DNA from: G051903925 sp051903925 | GTDB lineage: Bacteria > Pseudomonadota > Alphaproteobacteria > Zavarziniales > Zavarziniaceae | Direction: 5' to 3' | Assembly (NCBI RefSeq): GCF_051903925.1 | Contig: NZ_CP173678.1 | Location: 2,232,001 to 2,296,000, forward strand | Length of the DNA stretch: 64,000 nt | Shown: piece by piece, positions 26,071 to 36,615 of the stretch | How the letters are laid out: each line of letters begins with the position of its first letter | Position numbering within the stretch: position 1 is the first letter of the stretch | The notes under the pieces: generated by a model | Seen by the model: the letters and a program-made list of their open reading frames with translations, nothing else | Told to the model about the DNA's origin: nothing | Databases searched by the model: none | Made by a program: the position numbers and the translations under genes

Positions 26071-26318
26071 ATCGCTGACCTCGTGCGGACTGGCTGTTCG
26101 GAGTGATATGGCGCGATTGATGCCATCACGCTCGACAAAGATCAGGAAATAGATTCGCAGGTCGAGCGACCCGATCGCCGTCAGCCTGACTTCGCCCTTG
26201 TCGTCATCGTCATCAAATTCGATCAACGCCGTGTCCAGGTCGAAGCGTTCGCAGTCGGCAAGTCGACGCCGTGCTTGGCGATGTTGGCCCGGCGCTTCGC
26301 TTCGTCCCAGCTCCACAC
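26071..26318 (-). pseudogene. Decayed BrnT-type toxin gene
   Basis: From GTG 26318 the frame reads VWSWDEAKRRANIAKHGVDL, a classic BrnT N-terminus, then breaks. The remainder, ADCERFDLDTALIEF through RIYFLIFVERDGINRAISLR, continues in another frame, so one base appears to be missing near 26260. The toxin frame then runs into brnA without its own stop. A BrnT toxin is an RNase-like ribosome-inhibiting protein; this copy should be inactive. Confidence 0.7.
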
Positions 26319-26448
26319 GCCTCAATGGATGTAATATCGCTATGAAAATTATCGTGTCGAGATCCGCCGCTCGACGAGGGCGAATGGCTTCCGTTCAAGC
26401 CTGACCAGTTCTATATTCCTGTTTTGTTCCGGGTCGTGGCAAGTGGCA

Positions 26449-26922
26449 ATGTGGTGTCGGGCGGGGGGCATATGGCCGGTGGCGGTGGCGCTGGCGGTCA
26501 TGATCGGGGGCGGGGCTGCGGGCCTGCACGCCGGCCTGGGCGGTGGGCGCGCTGCCACCCTGGCGGGACCCTACCGGGCGCAGGTCCTGAACGTGGTCGA
26601 CGGCGACACGATCGAGGTGCGCGTCCTGATCTGGCTGGGGCAGGAGGTGACGACCCTAGTCCGGTTGGAGGGTATCGACACGCCCGAACTGCGCGGCCAG
26701 TGCGCCGATGAGCGGACCCGCGCCCATGCGGCGCGCCAGGCGTTGGCCGCCCTGCTCGGCGATGGCGGCGTGGAGCTGAGCGGCGTGCAGATGGACAAGT
26801 TCGGCGGCCGCGTGGTGGCCCAGGTCAAGGGGGCGGATGGCCGGGACCTGGCGGCCGCCCTTGTCGCCCAGGGCTATGCCCGGCCCTATGCCGGGGGCCG
26901 CCGCCAGCCCTGGTGCGGCTAG
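26449..26922 (+). CDS. Thermonuclease-family (SNase-like) protein
   Basis: A 157-residue staphylococcal-nuclease-like protein with an N-terminal hydrophobic segment (VAVALAVMIGGGAAGL), so it is exported or membrane-anchored. Motifs are VVDGDTIEV (about residue 50), RLEGIDTPELRG (about 73, with the Arg and Asp of the active site) and DKFGGRVVAQV, which supplies the second Arg. It probably degrades nucleic acid in the periplasm. A GTG two codons upstream is an alternative start. It converges with acsA. Confidence 0.82.
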   Translation: MWCRAGGIWPVAVALAVMIGGGAAGLHAGLGGGRAATLAGPYRAQVLNVVDGDTIEVRVLIWLGQEVTTLVRLEGIDTPELRGQCADERTRAHAARQALAALLGDGGVELSGVQMDKFGGRVVAQVKGADGRDLAAALVAQGYARPYAGGRRQPWCG

Positions 26923-26937
26923 CGGCGGTGTGCCGGT

Positions 26938-28878
<1,941 letters not shown>

Positions 28879-29021
28879 GGGACCCTCCCTTTCTGCACTA
28901 TGTTCTCATTGGCGCTTGTCGTGGATTATCGTCGCCCGCTCAAGGCCGGACAAGCCGCGCCGGAGCATGGCTGCGCTGGCCTGTCCCTGGGACGCCGCGG
29001 CCGGCGCAGGAGAACACGCGG

Positions 29022-29777
29022 ATGATGCTGCAGCTGGCGACCTGGCCCGATGTCGAGGCCTATCTGAGGACCCGGCGCGGCGTGATCGTGCCCATCGGCT
29101 CGACCGAGCAGCACGGCCCCAACGGGATGATCGGCACCGATGCCATCTGCCCGGAGACGATTGCCCGCGGAGTCTCGGAGCGCGGTGGCGTCCTGGTGGC
29201 GCCGACTTTGCCGATCGGCATGGCGCAGCATCACATGTCGTTCCCGGGCTCCATCACGCTGCGGCCGTCGACGCTGATCGCGTTGGTGCAGGACGTGCTG
29301 ACCTCGCTCGCGCGGCATGGCTTCACCCGCTTCTATTTCCTGAACGGCCATGGCGGCAATGTCGCCACCCTGACTGCCGCGTTCTCGGAATTCTATGCCG
29401 GGCACAGCCTGGCCGGCGGGCATGGCGCCAACGACGGCACCCCGGCGCGCTGCCGCCTGCGCAACTGGTGGACCCATCCCGGAGTCGGCCGCATCGCGCG
29501 CGAGGCGTTCGGCGGGCGCGAGGGCAGCCATGCGACGCCCAGCGAGATCTCGCTGACCTGGCACGCGCACCCGCAGGCCGCCCGGCCAATGAAGTTCCCC
29601 GAAAGCCTGCCGCCGGAGCAGGGCTTCACCGATGCCGCGGATTATCGCCGCCGGCACCCCGACGGGCGCATGGGATCCGACCCCGGCCTTGCCAGCGTCG
29701 AGCATGGCACGCGGCTCTACGAATCGGCCGTCACGGAGACCCTGGCCGACTTCGAGCGTTTCGAGGGCGAGGCCTGA
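29022..29777 (+). CDS. Creatininase-family amidohydrolase
   Basis: A 251-residue protein with the creatininase metal-site pattern: GSTEQHGPN (Glu and His about residues 27-29), GTDAI (Asp about 37), NGHGGN (His about 110) and the SHATPSEIS Glu. Members hydrolyse creatinine, formamides or mycofactocin-type peptides, so the substrate is open. ATG 29022 follows GCAGGAGA; the frame is open upstream without coding character. It lies 127 bp before the CoA-transferase gene. Confidence 0.87.
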   Translation: MMLQLATWPDVEAYLRTRRGVIVPIGSTEQHGPNGMIGTDAICPETIARGVSERGGVLVAPTLPIGMAQHHMSFPGSITLRPSTLIALVQDVLTSLARHGFTRFYFLNGHGGNVATLTAAFSEFYAGHSLAGGHGANDGTPARCRLRNWWTHPGVGRIAREAFGGREGSHATPSEISLTWHAHPQAARPMKFPESLPPEQGFTDAADYRRRHPDGRMGSDPGLASVEHGTRLYESAVTETLADFERFEGEA

Positions 29778-29871
29778 TCGCAAGGTCCCGCTGATCGTCC
29801 CATCGCGCTGCGTCCGGGCACCCACCGGAGCGGCGTCCCCGGCCTTGCGGTCGATGCGCCCTCGTCTCACA

Positions 29872-29886
29872 GTGAACACTGTTCAC
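29872..29886 (+). promoter_or_regulatory. Perfect 15-bp operator palindrome GTGAACACTGTTCAC
   Basis: The palindrome GTGAACA-C-TGTTCAC ends 18 bases before the CoA-transferase ATG. Such sites are typical of TetR-family repressors; one is encoded 2 kb downstream (31989-32639), but no proof links them. Confidence 0.6.
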
Positions 29887-29904
29887 GGCGCGAGGGGGCG
29901 GGAG

Positions 29905-31122
29905 ATGGTCAGGATCCTGGAGGGCCTGCGGATCGTCGAGGGTGCGGCCTTTGTCGCGGCACCCCTGGCCGGCATGACGCTGGCGCAGATGGGGGCCGAC
30001 GTGATCCGCTTCGACCGCATCCGGGGCGGCCTGGACAATGCGCGCTGGCCGGTGACGGACAAGGGTCGCTCGCTCTTCTGGGCGGGGCTGAACAAGGGCA
30101 AGCGCTCGATCGCCGTCGACATGGCGACCCCGCGCGGGCAGGAGGTGGTCACGCGCCTGATCTGTGCGCCGGGGCCGCAGGCCGGCATCTACCTGACCAA
30201 CCTGCGGGTGCGCGGATGGATGGACTATGACGCGCTGAAGCTGCATCGCGAGGACCTGATCATGATGTCGATCAAGGGCGATCGCGCCGGCGGCCCGCAG
30301 GTCGACTACACGGTCAATCCCGCCGTCGGCTTTCCGGCGGCGACAGGGCCCGAAGGTTCCGATGCACCGGTGGGGCATGTGCTGCCGGCCTGGGACTGCA
30401 TCACGGGGCAGCAGGCGGCGCTGGGCATCCTGGCGGCCGAGCGGCACCGCCGCCTGACCGGGCAGGGCCAGCTGGTCGAACTGGCGCTCAAGGACATGGC
30501 GCTGGCCATGCTTGGCAATCTCGGCATCATCGGCGAGGTCACGATCAACGGCTTTGACCGGCCCAAGATGGGCAATTCGCTGTATGGCGCCTATGCCCAG
30601 GACTTCCTGTGCCGCGATGGCGCCCGCGTCATCGTGGTCGCCCTGACGAACCGCCAGTGGGACAACCTGCAGGCCGCGACGTTCACCAAGGCGGATTTCG
30701 ACGCCCTGGCGCGCCGCCTCGATTCCGACCTCAACCTGGAGGGCGAGCGCTTCCGGCATCGCGCGGCGATCACCGCCGTCCTGGCGCCGTTCTTCGCCGC
30801 CCGCGCCGTCGACGAGTTCGCCAAGGCCTTCGACAAGGCAGGCGTCACCTGGTCGCGCTATCGCACCTTCCGCGAAACGGTCGAGCAGGATCCCGACTGT
30901 TCGACCGACAACCCGATGTTCTCGCTGCTCGACCATCCCGGGATCGGCGCCTATCTCACGCCCGGGAATCCGATCGCATTTTCTGGCGTGGAGCGCATCG
31001 CGCCGACACGCGCGCCGGCCCTGGGGGAGAACACGGACGAAATCCTGACCGAGATCGGCTACAGCGACGGGGAGATCGCGGGCCTGCACGACGCCAAGAT
31101 CGTCGCCGGGGCCAGCATCTAG
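29905..31122 (+). CDS. CaiB/BaiF CoA-transferase, 2-methylfumaryl-CoA isomerase-like
   Basis: A 405-residue class III CoA-transferase. The N-terminal EGAAFVAAPLAGMTLAQMGADVIRFD, the SLFWAGLNKGKRSIAVD stretch and the Asp of LPAWDCITG fit the family. The overall sequence pattern most resembles Mct, which moves CoA within 2-methylfumarate (mesaconyl-C1 to C4-CoA) in the 3-hydroxypropionate bicycle. The related substrate is made by methylsuccinyl-CoA dehydrogenase, encoded at 53.7 kb. GGAG precedes ATG 29905. The family call is firm; the substrate is from memory of the family only. Confidence 0.8.
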   Translation: MVRILEGLRIVEGAAFVAAPLAGMTLAQMGADVIRFDRIRGGLDNARWPVTDKGRSLFWAGLNKGKRSIAVDMATPRGQEVVTRLICAPGPQAGIYLTNLRVRGWMDYDALKLHREDLIMMSIKGDRAGGPQVDYTVNPAVGFPAATGPEGSDAPVGHVLPAWDCITGQQAALGILAAERHRRLTGQGQLVELALKDMALAMLGNLGIIGEVTINGFDRPKMGNSLYGAYAQDFLCRDGARVIVVALTNRQWDNLQAATFTKADFDALARRLDSDLNLEGERFRHRAAITAVLAPFFAARAVDEFAKAFDKAGVTWSRYRTFRETVEQDPDCSTDNPMFSLLDHPGIGAYLTPGNPIAFSGVERIAPTRAPALGENTDEILTEIGYSDGEIAGLHDAKIVAGASI

Positions 31123-31191
31123 GCCCACAGCATCCGGGCCTGGCATCGAGGCTCCGACATCCAGGCCGTGAACGGCCCGGTGCGGGTGAGG

Positions 31192-31626
31192 TCAGACGCG
31201 CAGGCCCCCCATCTTCGCGATGCGATCCCAGGCGTCCTTCTCCAGCGCCATGACCGACAGGCGCGACTGGCGCACCAGGGCGATGCCGGCCAGTTCGGGC
31301 GTGGCCTTGATGTCGGCCAGGCTGACCGGCCGGGGCAGGGGCTTCACGGCCTTGAGGTCGACCAGGCCGAACTTGCCCGTCTCGTCCGACGGGTCGGGAT
31401 ACCATTCGCGGGCCACCTCGACGATGCCGACCACGGCCTTCTGCTCGTTCGAGTGGTAGAAGAAGGCCCGGTCGCCCTTGCGCATGGCGCGCATGTGGGC
31501 GGCGGCCTGGTGGTTGCGCACGCCGTTCCAGTGTGTGGTCCCGTCGCGCACCTGGTCGTCCCAGGACCAGACCGACGGCTCGCTCTTGACCAGGAAGTAC
31601 TGCCGCTCGCGCTTCTGCGTGGCCAT
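31192..31626 (-). CDS. EVE domain-containing protein
   Basis: A 144-residue PUA-like EVE protein: YFLVKSEPSVWSWDDQ, WNGVRNHQAAAHMRAMRKGDRAFFYHS and GIVEVAREWYPDP are hallmark stretches. EVE folds bind modified bases, and the human homologue THYN1 is of this type. It starts 16 bp after the YciI gene. There is no restriction enzyme beside it, so a housekeeping role is likelier than defence. Confidence 0.92.
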   Translation of the reverse strand: MATQKRERQYFLVKSEPSVWSWDDQVRDGTTHWNGVRNHQAAAHMRAMRKGDRAFFYHSNEQKAVVGIVEVAREWYPDPSDETGKFGLVDLKAVKPLPRPVSLADIKATPELAGIALVRQSRLSVMALEKDAWDRIAKMGGLRV

Positions 31627-31642
31627 TCCCTGCGCCCCCGGC

Positions 31643-31930
31643 TCAGGCCTTGTAGATCTTGGCGCGGATGCCGTGGATCGTGACCGACCCGAACAGGCCC
31701 GCCTTGGCATAGGGATCGTTGGCCGAGAAGGCTTCGGCCGCGGCGCGGTCGGCGACGTCCAGGACCAGCACGCTGCCCACCATCGTCTCGCCGTCATCCG
31801 CCAGAAGCGGCCCCGCCATCACCAGCTTGTCCTGATTGGCGGCGATGTAGTCCAGGTGCGCCGGCCGCGTCGCCATGCGCAGCGAAAGGCTGTCGGGCTT
31901 GTCATGGCAGGTCAGGATGAAGTGGCTCAA
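31643..31930 (-). CDS. YciI family protein
   Basis: A 95-residue YciI-like protein (ferredoxin-like fold), with the N-terminal MSHFILTCHDKP, the conserved His in RPAHLDYI (about residue 25) and the Asp in NDPYAKAGLF. Relatives include dehydrochlorinases and small-molecule processing enzymes; function here is unknown. It is co-transcribed with the EVE gene. Confidence 0.88.
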   Translation of the reverse strand: MSHFILTCHDKPDSLSLRMATRPAHLDYIAANQDKLVMAGPLLADDGETMVGSVLVLDVADRAAAEAFSANDPYAKAGLFGSVTIHGIRAKIYKA

Positions 31931-31988
31931 CGGATGTCCTCTCTTGCCGGAGTGCAGCCCCGGTGCGTGATACCGGGGGAACCAAACA

Positions 31989-32639
31989 GTGAATATCGAC
32001 TTGATGGTTCAGTCTTCAGATGCTACGTCTATACCCGGGATGAAGCGCCACGAACAGATCCGCGAAGCGATTATCGACGCTGCCAAGCAGCGGTTGACCC
32101 GCTACGGCTACAACAAGACGACGATGGCGGAGCTCGCCGGCGACTGCAACATGTCGGCCGGCAACCTGTACCGCTACTTCGTCTCGAAGGTCGACATCGC
32201 CGAGGCGCTGGCCCGCGACAGCTTTGCCAAGACGACCGACGCGCTGCGCCCGATCGTGCGGCAGCAGGGCCTGACCGCCGCCGACCGGCTGGAGGCCTTC
32301 ATCCTCAAGCAGCTGGACGTCACCTACAAGTCGCTGGAGCACGACCGCCACGCCGTCGAGATCGCCGAGCTGATCACGCGCGAGCGGCCCCATGTCAGCA
32401 ATGACAACCTGGCCCAGAAGCGGTCCCTGATCGCCGAGATCCTGGCCTTGGGCAATGCCTCGGGCGAGTTCGACGTCGACGATGTCAGCTTCGTGGCCGA
32501 GATGATCCAGGCCGCGACGACCAAGTTCAGCTATCCCCAACTGTTCAGCACGCTGCCCCTGGCCGACCTGGAGCGGGAGGCGCGCGGCGTCTGCCGCCTG
32601 CTCGTCACCGGACTGCGCCGCGCGCCCCGGCCGGCCTGA
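31989..32639 (+). CDS. TetR family transcriptional regulator
   Basis: A 216-residue TetR regulator. The helix-turn-helix TRYGYNKTTMAELAGDCNMSAGNLYRYF covers residues about 36-63. The C-terminal part is a generic ligand-binding helical domain. The start is uncertain: GTG 31989 has CGGGGGA 8 bases upstream, while ATG 32004 and ATG 32040 are in frame but lack good sites. It is divergent from the YciI/EVE pair. The target may include the GTGAACACTGTTCAC palindrome at 29872. Confidence 0.88.
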   Translation: MNIDLMVQSSDATSIPGMKRHEQIREAIIDAAKQRLTRYGYNKTTMAELAGDCNMSAGNLYRYFVSKVDIAEALARDSFAKTTDALRPIVRQQGLTAADRLEAFILKQLDVTYKSLEHDRHAVEIAELITRERPHVSNDNLAQKRSLIAEILALGNASGEFDVDDVSFVAEMIQAATTKFSYPQLFSTLPLADLEREARGVCRLLVTGLRRAPRPA

Positions 32640-32661
32640 GGCGGCGCGCCCTCCAGGCGAA

Positions 32662-33054
32662 TCAGGCCGTCGGGCGCCGCTTGGAATAGACCAGTAGGAC
32701 CACGGCACCTTCCTCGCTGCCGGCGATGTGGTCCTCGAACGCGGGCCGGACGATGAAGCCGCCGGCGCGGATCGTCCCGTTCTGGTCGTAGAACGAACCC
32801 GACAGGACAAGCACCTGCTCCTGCTGGTCATGGGCATGGGCCCCGGCATAGGCGCCGGCATCGACCTTCATCAGCAGCGTGCTCTCGCCATGCTCGGGAT
32901 CGTCGAGCAGCGGCTTGATCCAGAAGCCGGGTGTCTCCGTCTCGATCCAGGGCTGCGCCTCGGCATCGTGGTAGAGCGAGGCGAGGACAGGCGGCGGCAG
33001 TCCGGCCGACGGCGGCGGCGCGCCCGGGCTGGGGTCGGTCTTGGCGTCGAACAT
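32662..33054 (-). CDS. ChrR-like cupin domain protein
   Basis: A 130-residue cupin. The metal-ligand motif GAHAHDQQEQVLVLSGSF (His, His, Glu) is at about residues 74-91, and the second, GGFIVRPAFEDHI, holds a further His. It resembles the C-terminal zinc-binding cupin of ChrR, but the anti-sigma domain is missing. It is convergent with the TetR gene. Function unknown, small-molecule sensing or dioxygenase possible. Confidence 0.82.
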   Translation of the reverse strand: MFDAKTDPSPGAPPPSAGLPPPVLASLYHDAEAQPWIETETPGFWIKPLLDDPEHGESTLLMKVDAGAYAGAHAHDQQEQVLVLSGSFYDQNGTIRAGGFIVRPAFEDHIAGSEEGAVVLLVYSKRRPTA

Positions 33055-33202
33055 GGGGCCTCCGCGGGGCTTTGCTGCAGTGCAGTCTAGCGCCGAACGC
33101 ACGACTTGGCGTGCCTGTCTTTGACCCGGTTCGGTTGACAGGCTGAACCCATGGTTACAGGCTGCCCCGAATTCCCCCACTCCAGCGTGTCGAGGCGTCC
33201 CC

Positions 33203-33700
33203 GTGTCCAAGGACTTCATGAACTATCCGGGCATGGTCCAGGACGCGCTGCGCGGCGTGGTGCGCCAGACCCTGGTGCGCGTGGCCAAGGGCGGCCTGCC
33301 CGGCAATCACCATCTGTACCTGGCCTTTCGCACCGGTCATCCGGGCGTGCAGATCAGTGACGACCTGCGGGCCCGCTATCCGGGCGAGATGACGATCGTC
33401 CTGCAGCACCAGTTCTGGGACCTGATCGTGCGCGACACGGAGTTCGAGGTCAGCCTGAGCTTCAACAAGATCATGGAGAAGCTGCTGATCCCGTTCTCGG
33501 CCCTGACCGGCTTCTTTGACCCCAGCGTCCAGTTCGGGCTTCAGTTCCAGCCCGAATCGGCCACGGGCGAGCGGGAGGAGGCGCCGGCCCCGGCGCCCGC
33601 GGTCGCCGACAGGCGCGACGAGGCCCAGCCCGCCGCGCCAACGGGCGAGCCCGAGGCCGGCAAGGTCGTGACCCTGGACGCCTTCCGCAAGAAATCCTGA
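33203..33700 (+). CDS. sspB: ClpXP adaptor SspB (alphaproteobacterial type)
   Basis: A 165-residue adaptor that delivers ssrA-tagged and other substrates to ClpXP. The core reads YLAFRTGHPGVQISDDL and PGEMTIVLQHQFWDLIV. After a Pro/Glu/Ala-rich linker (about residues 115-150) comes the ClpX-binding tail VVTLDAFRKKS, the XB motif. The start is GTG 33203 by resemblance to the Caulobacter protein; ATG 33218 is an alternative. Confidence 0.92.
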   Translation: MSKDFMNYPGMVQDALRGVVRQTLVRVAKGGLPGNHHLYLAFRTGHPGVQISDDLRARYPGEMTIVLQHQFWDLIVRDTEFEVSLSFNKIMEKLLIPFSALTGFFDPSVQFGLQFQPESATGEREEAPAPAPAVADRRDEAQPAAPTGEPEAGKVVTLDAFRKKS

Positions 33701-33823
33701 ACCGGGCCCTGGGCGGCGCCCGGTCCCCCGGCGCAAGTCGCCCCTGGCGGAGGCGGCGCGGGCACGGCAGTCTGCCGCCGGAGATGGCGCAGCACAGCGC
33801 CACAGGACCGGAGGGAAAGACCC

Positions 33824-34990
33824 ATGACCACTTCGCCCAAGCCCGATTCGGTGGGCTTCGACGCCGGTCGCCTGGACCGCGTCGTCCAGGCGATTTCCGC
33901 CGACATCGCGGCGGAACGCTATGACGGGGCGGAGATCATCGTCGCCCGCCACGGGACGGTGGTGCTGCACGAGGCGATCGGCTTTGCCGACCGCGCCAAT
34001 GAGCGGCCGCTGGACAAGTCCGACTGCTTCTACTCGATGTCGATCTCCAAGCAGTTCGTGAACCTGACGGTACTGCAGCGGATCGAACGCGGCGAACTGG
34101 CCTTCACCACCCGCGTGGCCGACGTCATCCCGGAATACGGGCAGAAGGGCAAGGGCCGCACCACGATCGCGGACCTGATCGTGCACACGGCGGGCCTGCC
34201 GTTCGGCGTCCCGCCTATGCCGCCCGAACTGATGGGCAGCCTGGAGGCCGTGGTGGCGGCCACCTGCGCCCTGACGCCGGCCACCACGCCGGGCACCCAG
34301 GTCAGCTATTCGGCGGTCGTCGCCCATGCCGTCCTGGCCGAGGTGGTGCGGCGGCTCGACGGCGGCAACCGCACCTATCGCCGGTTGCTGGCGGACGAGG
34401 TGTTCGAGCCGCTGGGCATGACCGATAGCAGCCTGGGCGCGCGGCCCGACCTGATGGCGCGGCGCGTGCCGATGGTGGTGCGCGACCGCACCCCCGGCAT
34501 GTTCGATCCCGACCTGATGGAGGCGTTCAATGTCCTGCTGACGGAGGAGACGGAGATCCCCGCCGGCGGCTGCCTGACGACGGCGAGTGACGTCTTCCGC
34601 TTTGCCGAGGCGATGCGGCGCGGCGGCGAATTGGACGGCGTGCGCGTCGTAGGCCCCGCGCTGGTCCGCGCCGCCACCACCAATGTCACCGGCACGCGCC
34701 CCAACGCGATGTGGACCTATGCCCAGGACCTGGCCGGCTGGCCCGAGATTCCGGCCAATCTGGGCCTTGGCTTCTTCCTGCGGGGGGAGGGGATCTTCCC
34801 CCACTGGTTCGGGACGCTGTGCTCGCCGGGCACGTTCGGGGGCGCCGGCGCCGGCTCCAACGTATTCTGGGTCGACCCGGTCAGCGAGGTCACCTTCGTG
34901 TTCCTGTCCGCTGGCCTGCTGGAGGAGACGCGCAACGTTGCCCGCACGCAGCGGCTGTCGGACATGGTCCAGGCCAGCCTGATCCATTGA
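33824..34990 (+). CDS. Beta-lactamase-family serine hydrolase
   Basis: A 388-residue class C-type penicillin-recognising hydrolase. The SxxK motif is SISK (Ser about residue 72, Lys 75), followed by YSA (about 166) as the second motif. There is no signal peptide, so it is cytoplasmic and unlikely to be a real beta-lactamase; esterase activity is typical of such proteins. Its stop codon overlaps the next gene's TTG start, coupling it to the MFS transporter. Confidence 0.9.
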   Translation: MTTSPKPDSVGFDAGRLDRVVQAISADIAAERYDGAEIIVARHGTVVLHEAIGFADRANERPLDKSDCFYSMSISKQFVNLTVLQRIERGELAFTTRVADVIPEYGQKGKGRTTIADLIVHTAGLPFGVPPMPPELMGSLEAVVAATCALTPATTPGTQVSYSAVVAHAVLAEVVRRLDGGNRTYRRLLADEVFEPLGMTDSSLGARPDLMARRVPMVVRDRTPGMFDPDLMEAFNVLLTEETEIPAGGCLTTASDVFRFAEAMRRGGELDGVRVVGPALVRAATTNVTGTRPNAMWTYAQDLAGWPEIPANLGLGFFLRGEGIFPHWFGTLCSPGTFGGAGAGSNVFWVDPVSEVTFVFLSAGLLEETRNVARTQRLSDMVQASLIH

Positions 34991-36171
34991 GCGACCCGGC
35001 CCCAGCCCCGCCAGAGGGCGCCCGCGGCGTCTTCTGGCGGATGGCGGCGGTCTATGCCTTCGCCTTCAGCCAGATGGGCGTCTTTGTGCCCTATTGGCCG
35101 CTGTGGCTCGCCGATCGGGGCCTGGGTGCCGACGAACTGTCACTGGTGATCGCGGCGGGCATGGTCGTGCGGACCGTGGTCACGCCGGCCTGGGGCCGCC
35201 TGGCCGATGCGCGGGGCGAGCGGCGCCGCCTGCTGATGCTGCTTTACTGGCTGGCCTTTGGCTCTGTGCTGCTGTTCGTGCCGGCTCATGGCTTCTGGCC
35301 CCTGCTGGCGGCCAGCCTGGCATGGTCGGCGCTGGTCCCGGCGCAGATGGCGCTGACCGACAATGTGGGCGTGCTGGCGTCCTATCAGTACCGGCTGGAC
35401 TATGGCCGCATCCGGCTGTGGGGCTCGCTCTCGTTCATCGCGGCCACCCTGGCGGCAGGGCCGCTGATCGGGCTGTGGGGGCCGCAGGCGGTCCTGTGGG
35501 CGATGCTGGCCTGCTTCGCGCTGGCCGCCCTCAGCGCCGGCCTGCTGCCCGACCTGCGCACGCCGCGGGCGGCGCGCCCGCAGGGCGCCGTGCTGCACCT
35601 GCTGCGCCAGCCGGTCTTCCTGGTGTTCCTGGCGGCGACGCTGCTGATCAATGGCAGCCATGCCCTGTACTACGCCTTTGCCGCGCTGTACTGGCGCGGC
35701 ACCGGCCTGTCGGAAACGACGATCGGCATCCTGTGGAGCCTGGGCGTGGTCGCGGAGGTCTGCGTCTTTGCGGCATCCGGCTGGATCACCGCCCGCGTCG
35801 GGCCGGCGCGGCTGATCCTGCTGGGCGGACTGGCCTGCGCCATCCGCTGGTCGGCCCTGGCCTTCACGACCGAGGTGCCGGTGATCGCCCTGGTCCAGGT
35901 CCTGCACGCCCTGACCTTTGGCGCGGCGCACCTGGGGGCCATGCACTTCCTGGCGCGCTGGGCCCCGCTCGAATTCTCGGCGACGGCGCTCGGCCTCTAT
36001 TCGGCGGCGGTCACGCTGGGCACCGCCCTGATCGCGGCCCCGTCGGGCACGCTCTATTCCGCGGCGGGCGGCCATGCCTTCCTGGTGATGGCGGGGCTCG
36101 GCGCCGTGGCGGTGCTGTGCGCGCTGGTCCTGACCCGCCTGTGGCGGGGCGAGCGGCTTGCCGCCGCCTGA
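34987..36171 (+). CDS. MFS transporter (phenylpropionate-permease-like)
   Basis: A 394-residue 12-helix MFS protein. The loop 2-3 motif GRLADARGERRR and the overall pattern resemble the HcaT/PPP-type MFS group. TTG 34987 (MSDPAPAP) overlaps the hydrolase stop by 4 bases; ATG 35041 is the alternative. Coupling suggests it moves the hydrolase substrate or product. Substrate unknown. Confidence 0.87.
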   Translation: MSDPAPAPPEGARGVFWRMAAVYAFAFSQMGVFVPYWPLWLADRGLGADELSLVIAAGMVVRTVVTPAWGRLADARGERRRLLMLLYWLAFGSVLLFVPAHGFWPLLAASLAWSALVPAQMALTDNVGVLASYQYRLDYGRIRLWGSLSFIAATLAAGPLIGLWGPQAVLWAMLACFALAALSAGLLPDLRTPRAARPQGAVLHLLRQPVFLVFLAATLLINGSHALYYAFAALYWRGTGLSETTIGILWSLGVVAEVCVFAASGWITARVGPARLILLGGLACAIRWSALAFTTEVPVIALVQVLHALTFGAAHLGAMHFLARWAPLEFSATALGLYSAAVTLGTALIAAPSGTLYSAAGGHAFLVMAGLGAVAVLCALVLTRLWRGERLAAA

Positions 36172-36201
36172 GGCGCCCGCCTCTGCCGCGTCGAGTCGCG
36201 C

Positions 36202-36396
36202 CTAGTAGACGCCGCCGCTGACCTGGCAGCGATTATAGGCGTCCCAGCCGACGACCAGGCTGCCGCTGTCGCCCATCGCGCGGTAGCCCCGGGTCACGCA
36301 GGTCTGGCCCCCGGCATAGAACAGGATCGCCGTTCCCGCCAGCAGCACGACCGCCAGGGTCAGCAGGAACAACTTCATGATCTTGTTGATGTCCAT
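36202..36396 (-). CDS. Small single-span membrane protein
   Basis: A 64-residue protein with one hydrophobic helix (LFLLTLAVVLLAGTAILFYAGG, residues about 9-30) and two Cys in the tail (CVTRGYRAM, RCQVSGG). The Cys pair would lie outside the membrane and could form a disulfide. It is convergent with the MFS gene. No family recognised. Confidence 0.55.
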   Translation of the reverse strand: MDINKIMKLFLLTLAVVLLAGTAILFYAGGQTCVTRGYRAMGDSGSLVVGWDAYNRCQVSGGVY

Positions 36397-36615
36397 GGAC
36401 GATGGCCCCCCGCAGCGCCTGTGCGATTACTACACAAAGCCCAGGCCGCGCACCAGCATGGGCCGTGATCGAAAGCGCCGCGTCGCCACCCGGTTCCGCG
36501 GCGCCGGGCCGGCCCGTAGACACCATACGCATTCCGCTGGTACGGACCATTGAAGTGTGGGCGCAGGCTGACTAGGGTTCGTGCCCACAAGATACAAATG
36601 GTCTTTGGAGGGGAC

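Noticed and set aside
25849..26325. A 158-codon protein reading through the brnTA region
   Set aside because: It joins two different gene relics in one frame and starts out of frame with the BrnT N-terminus, so it is unlikely to be a real gene.
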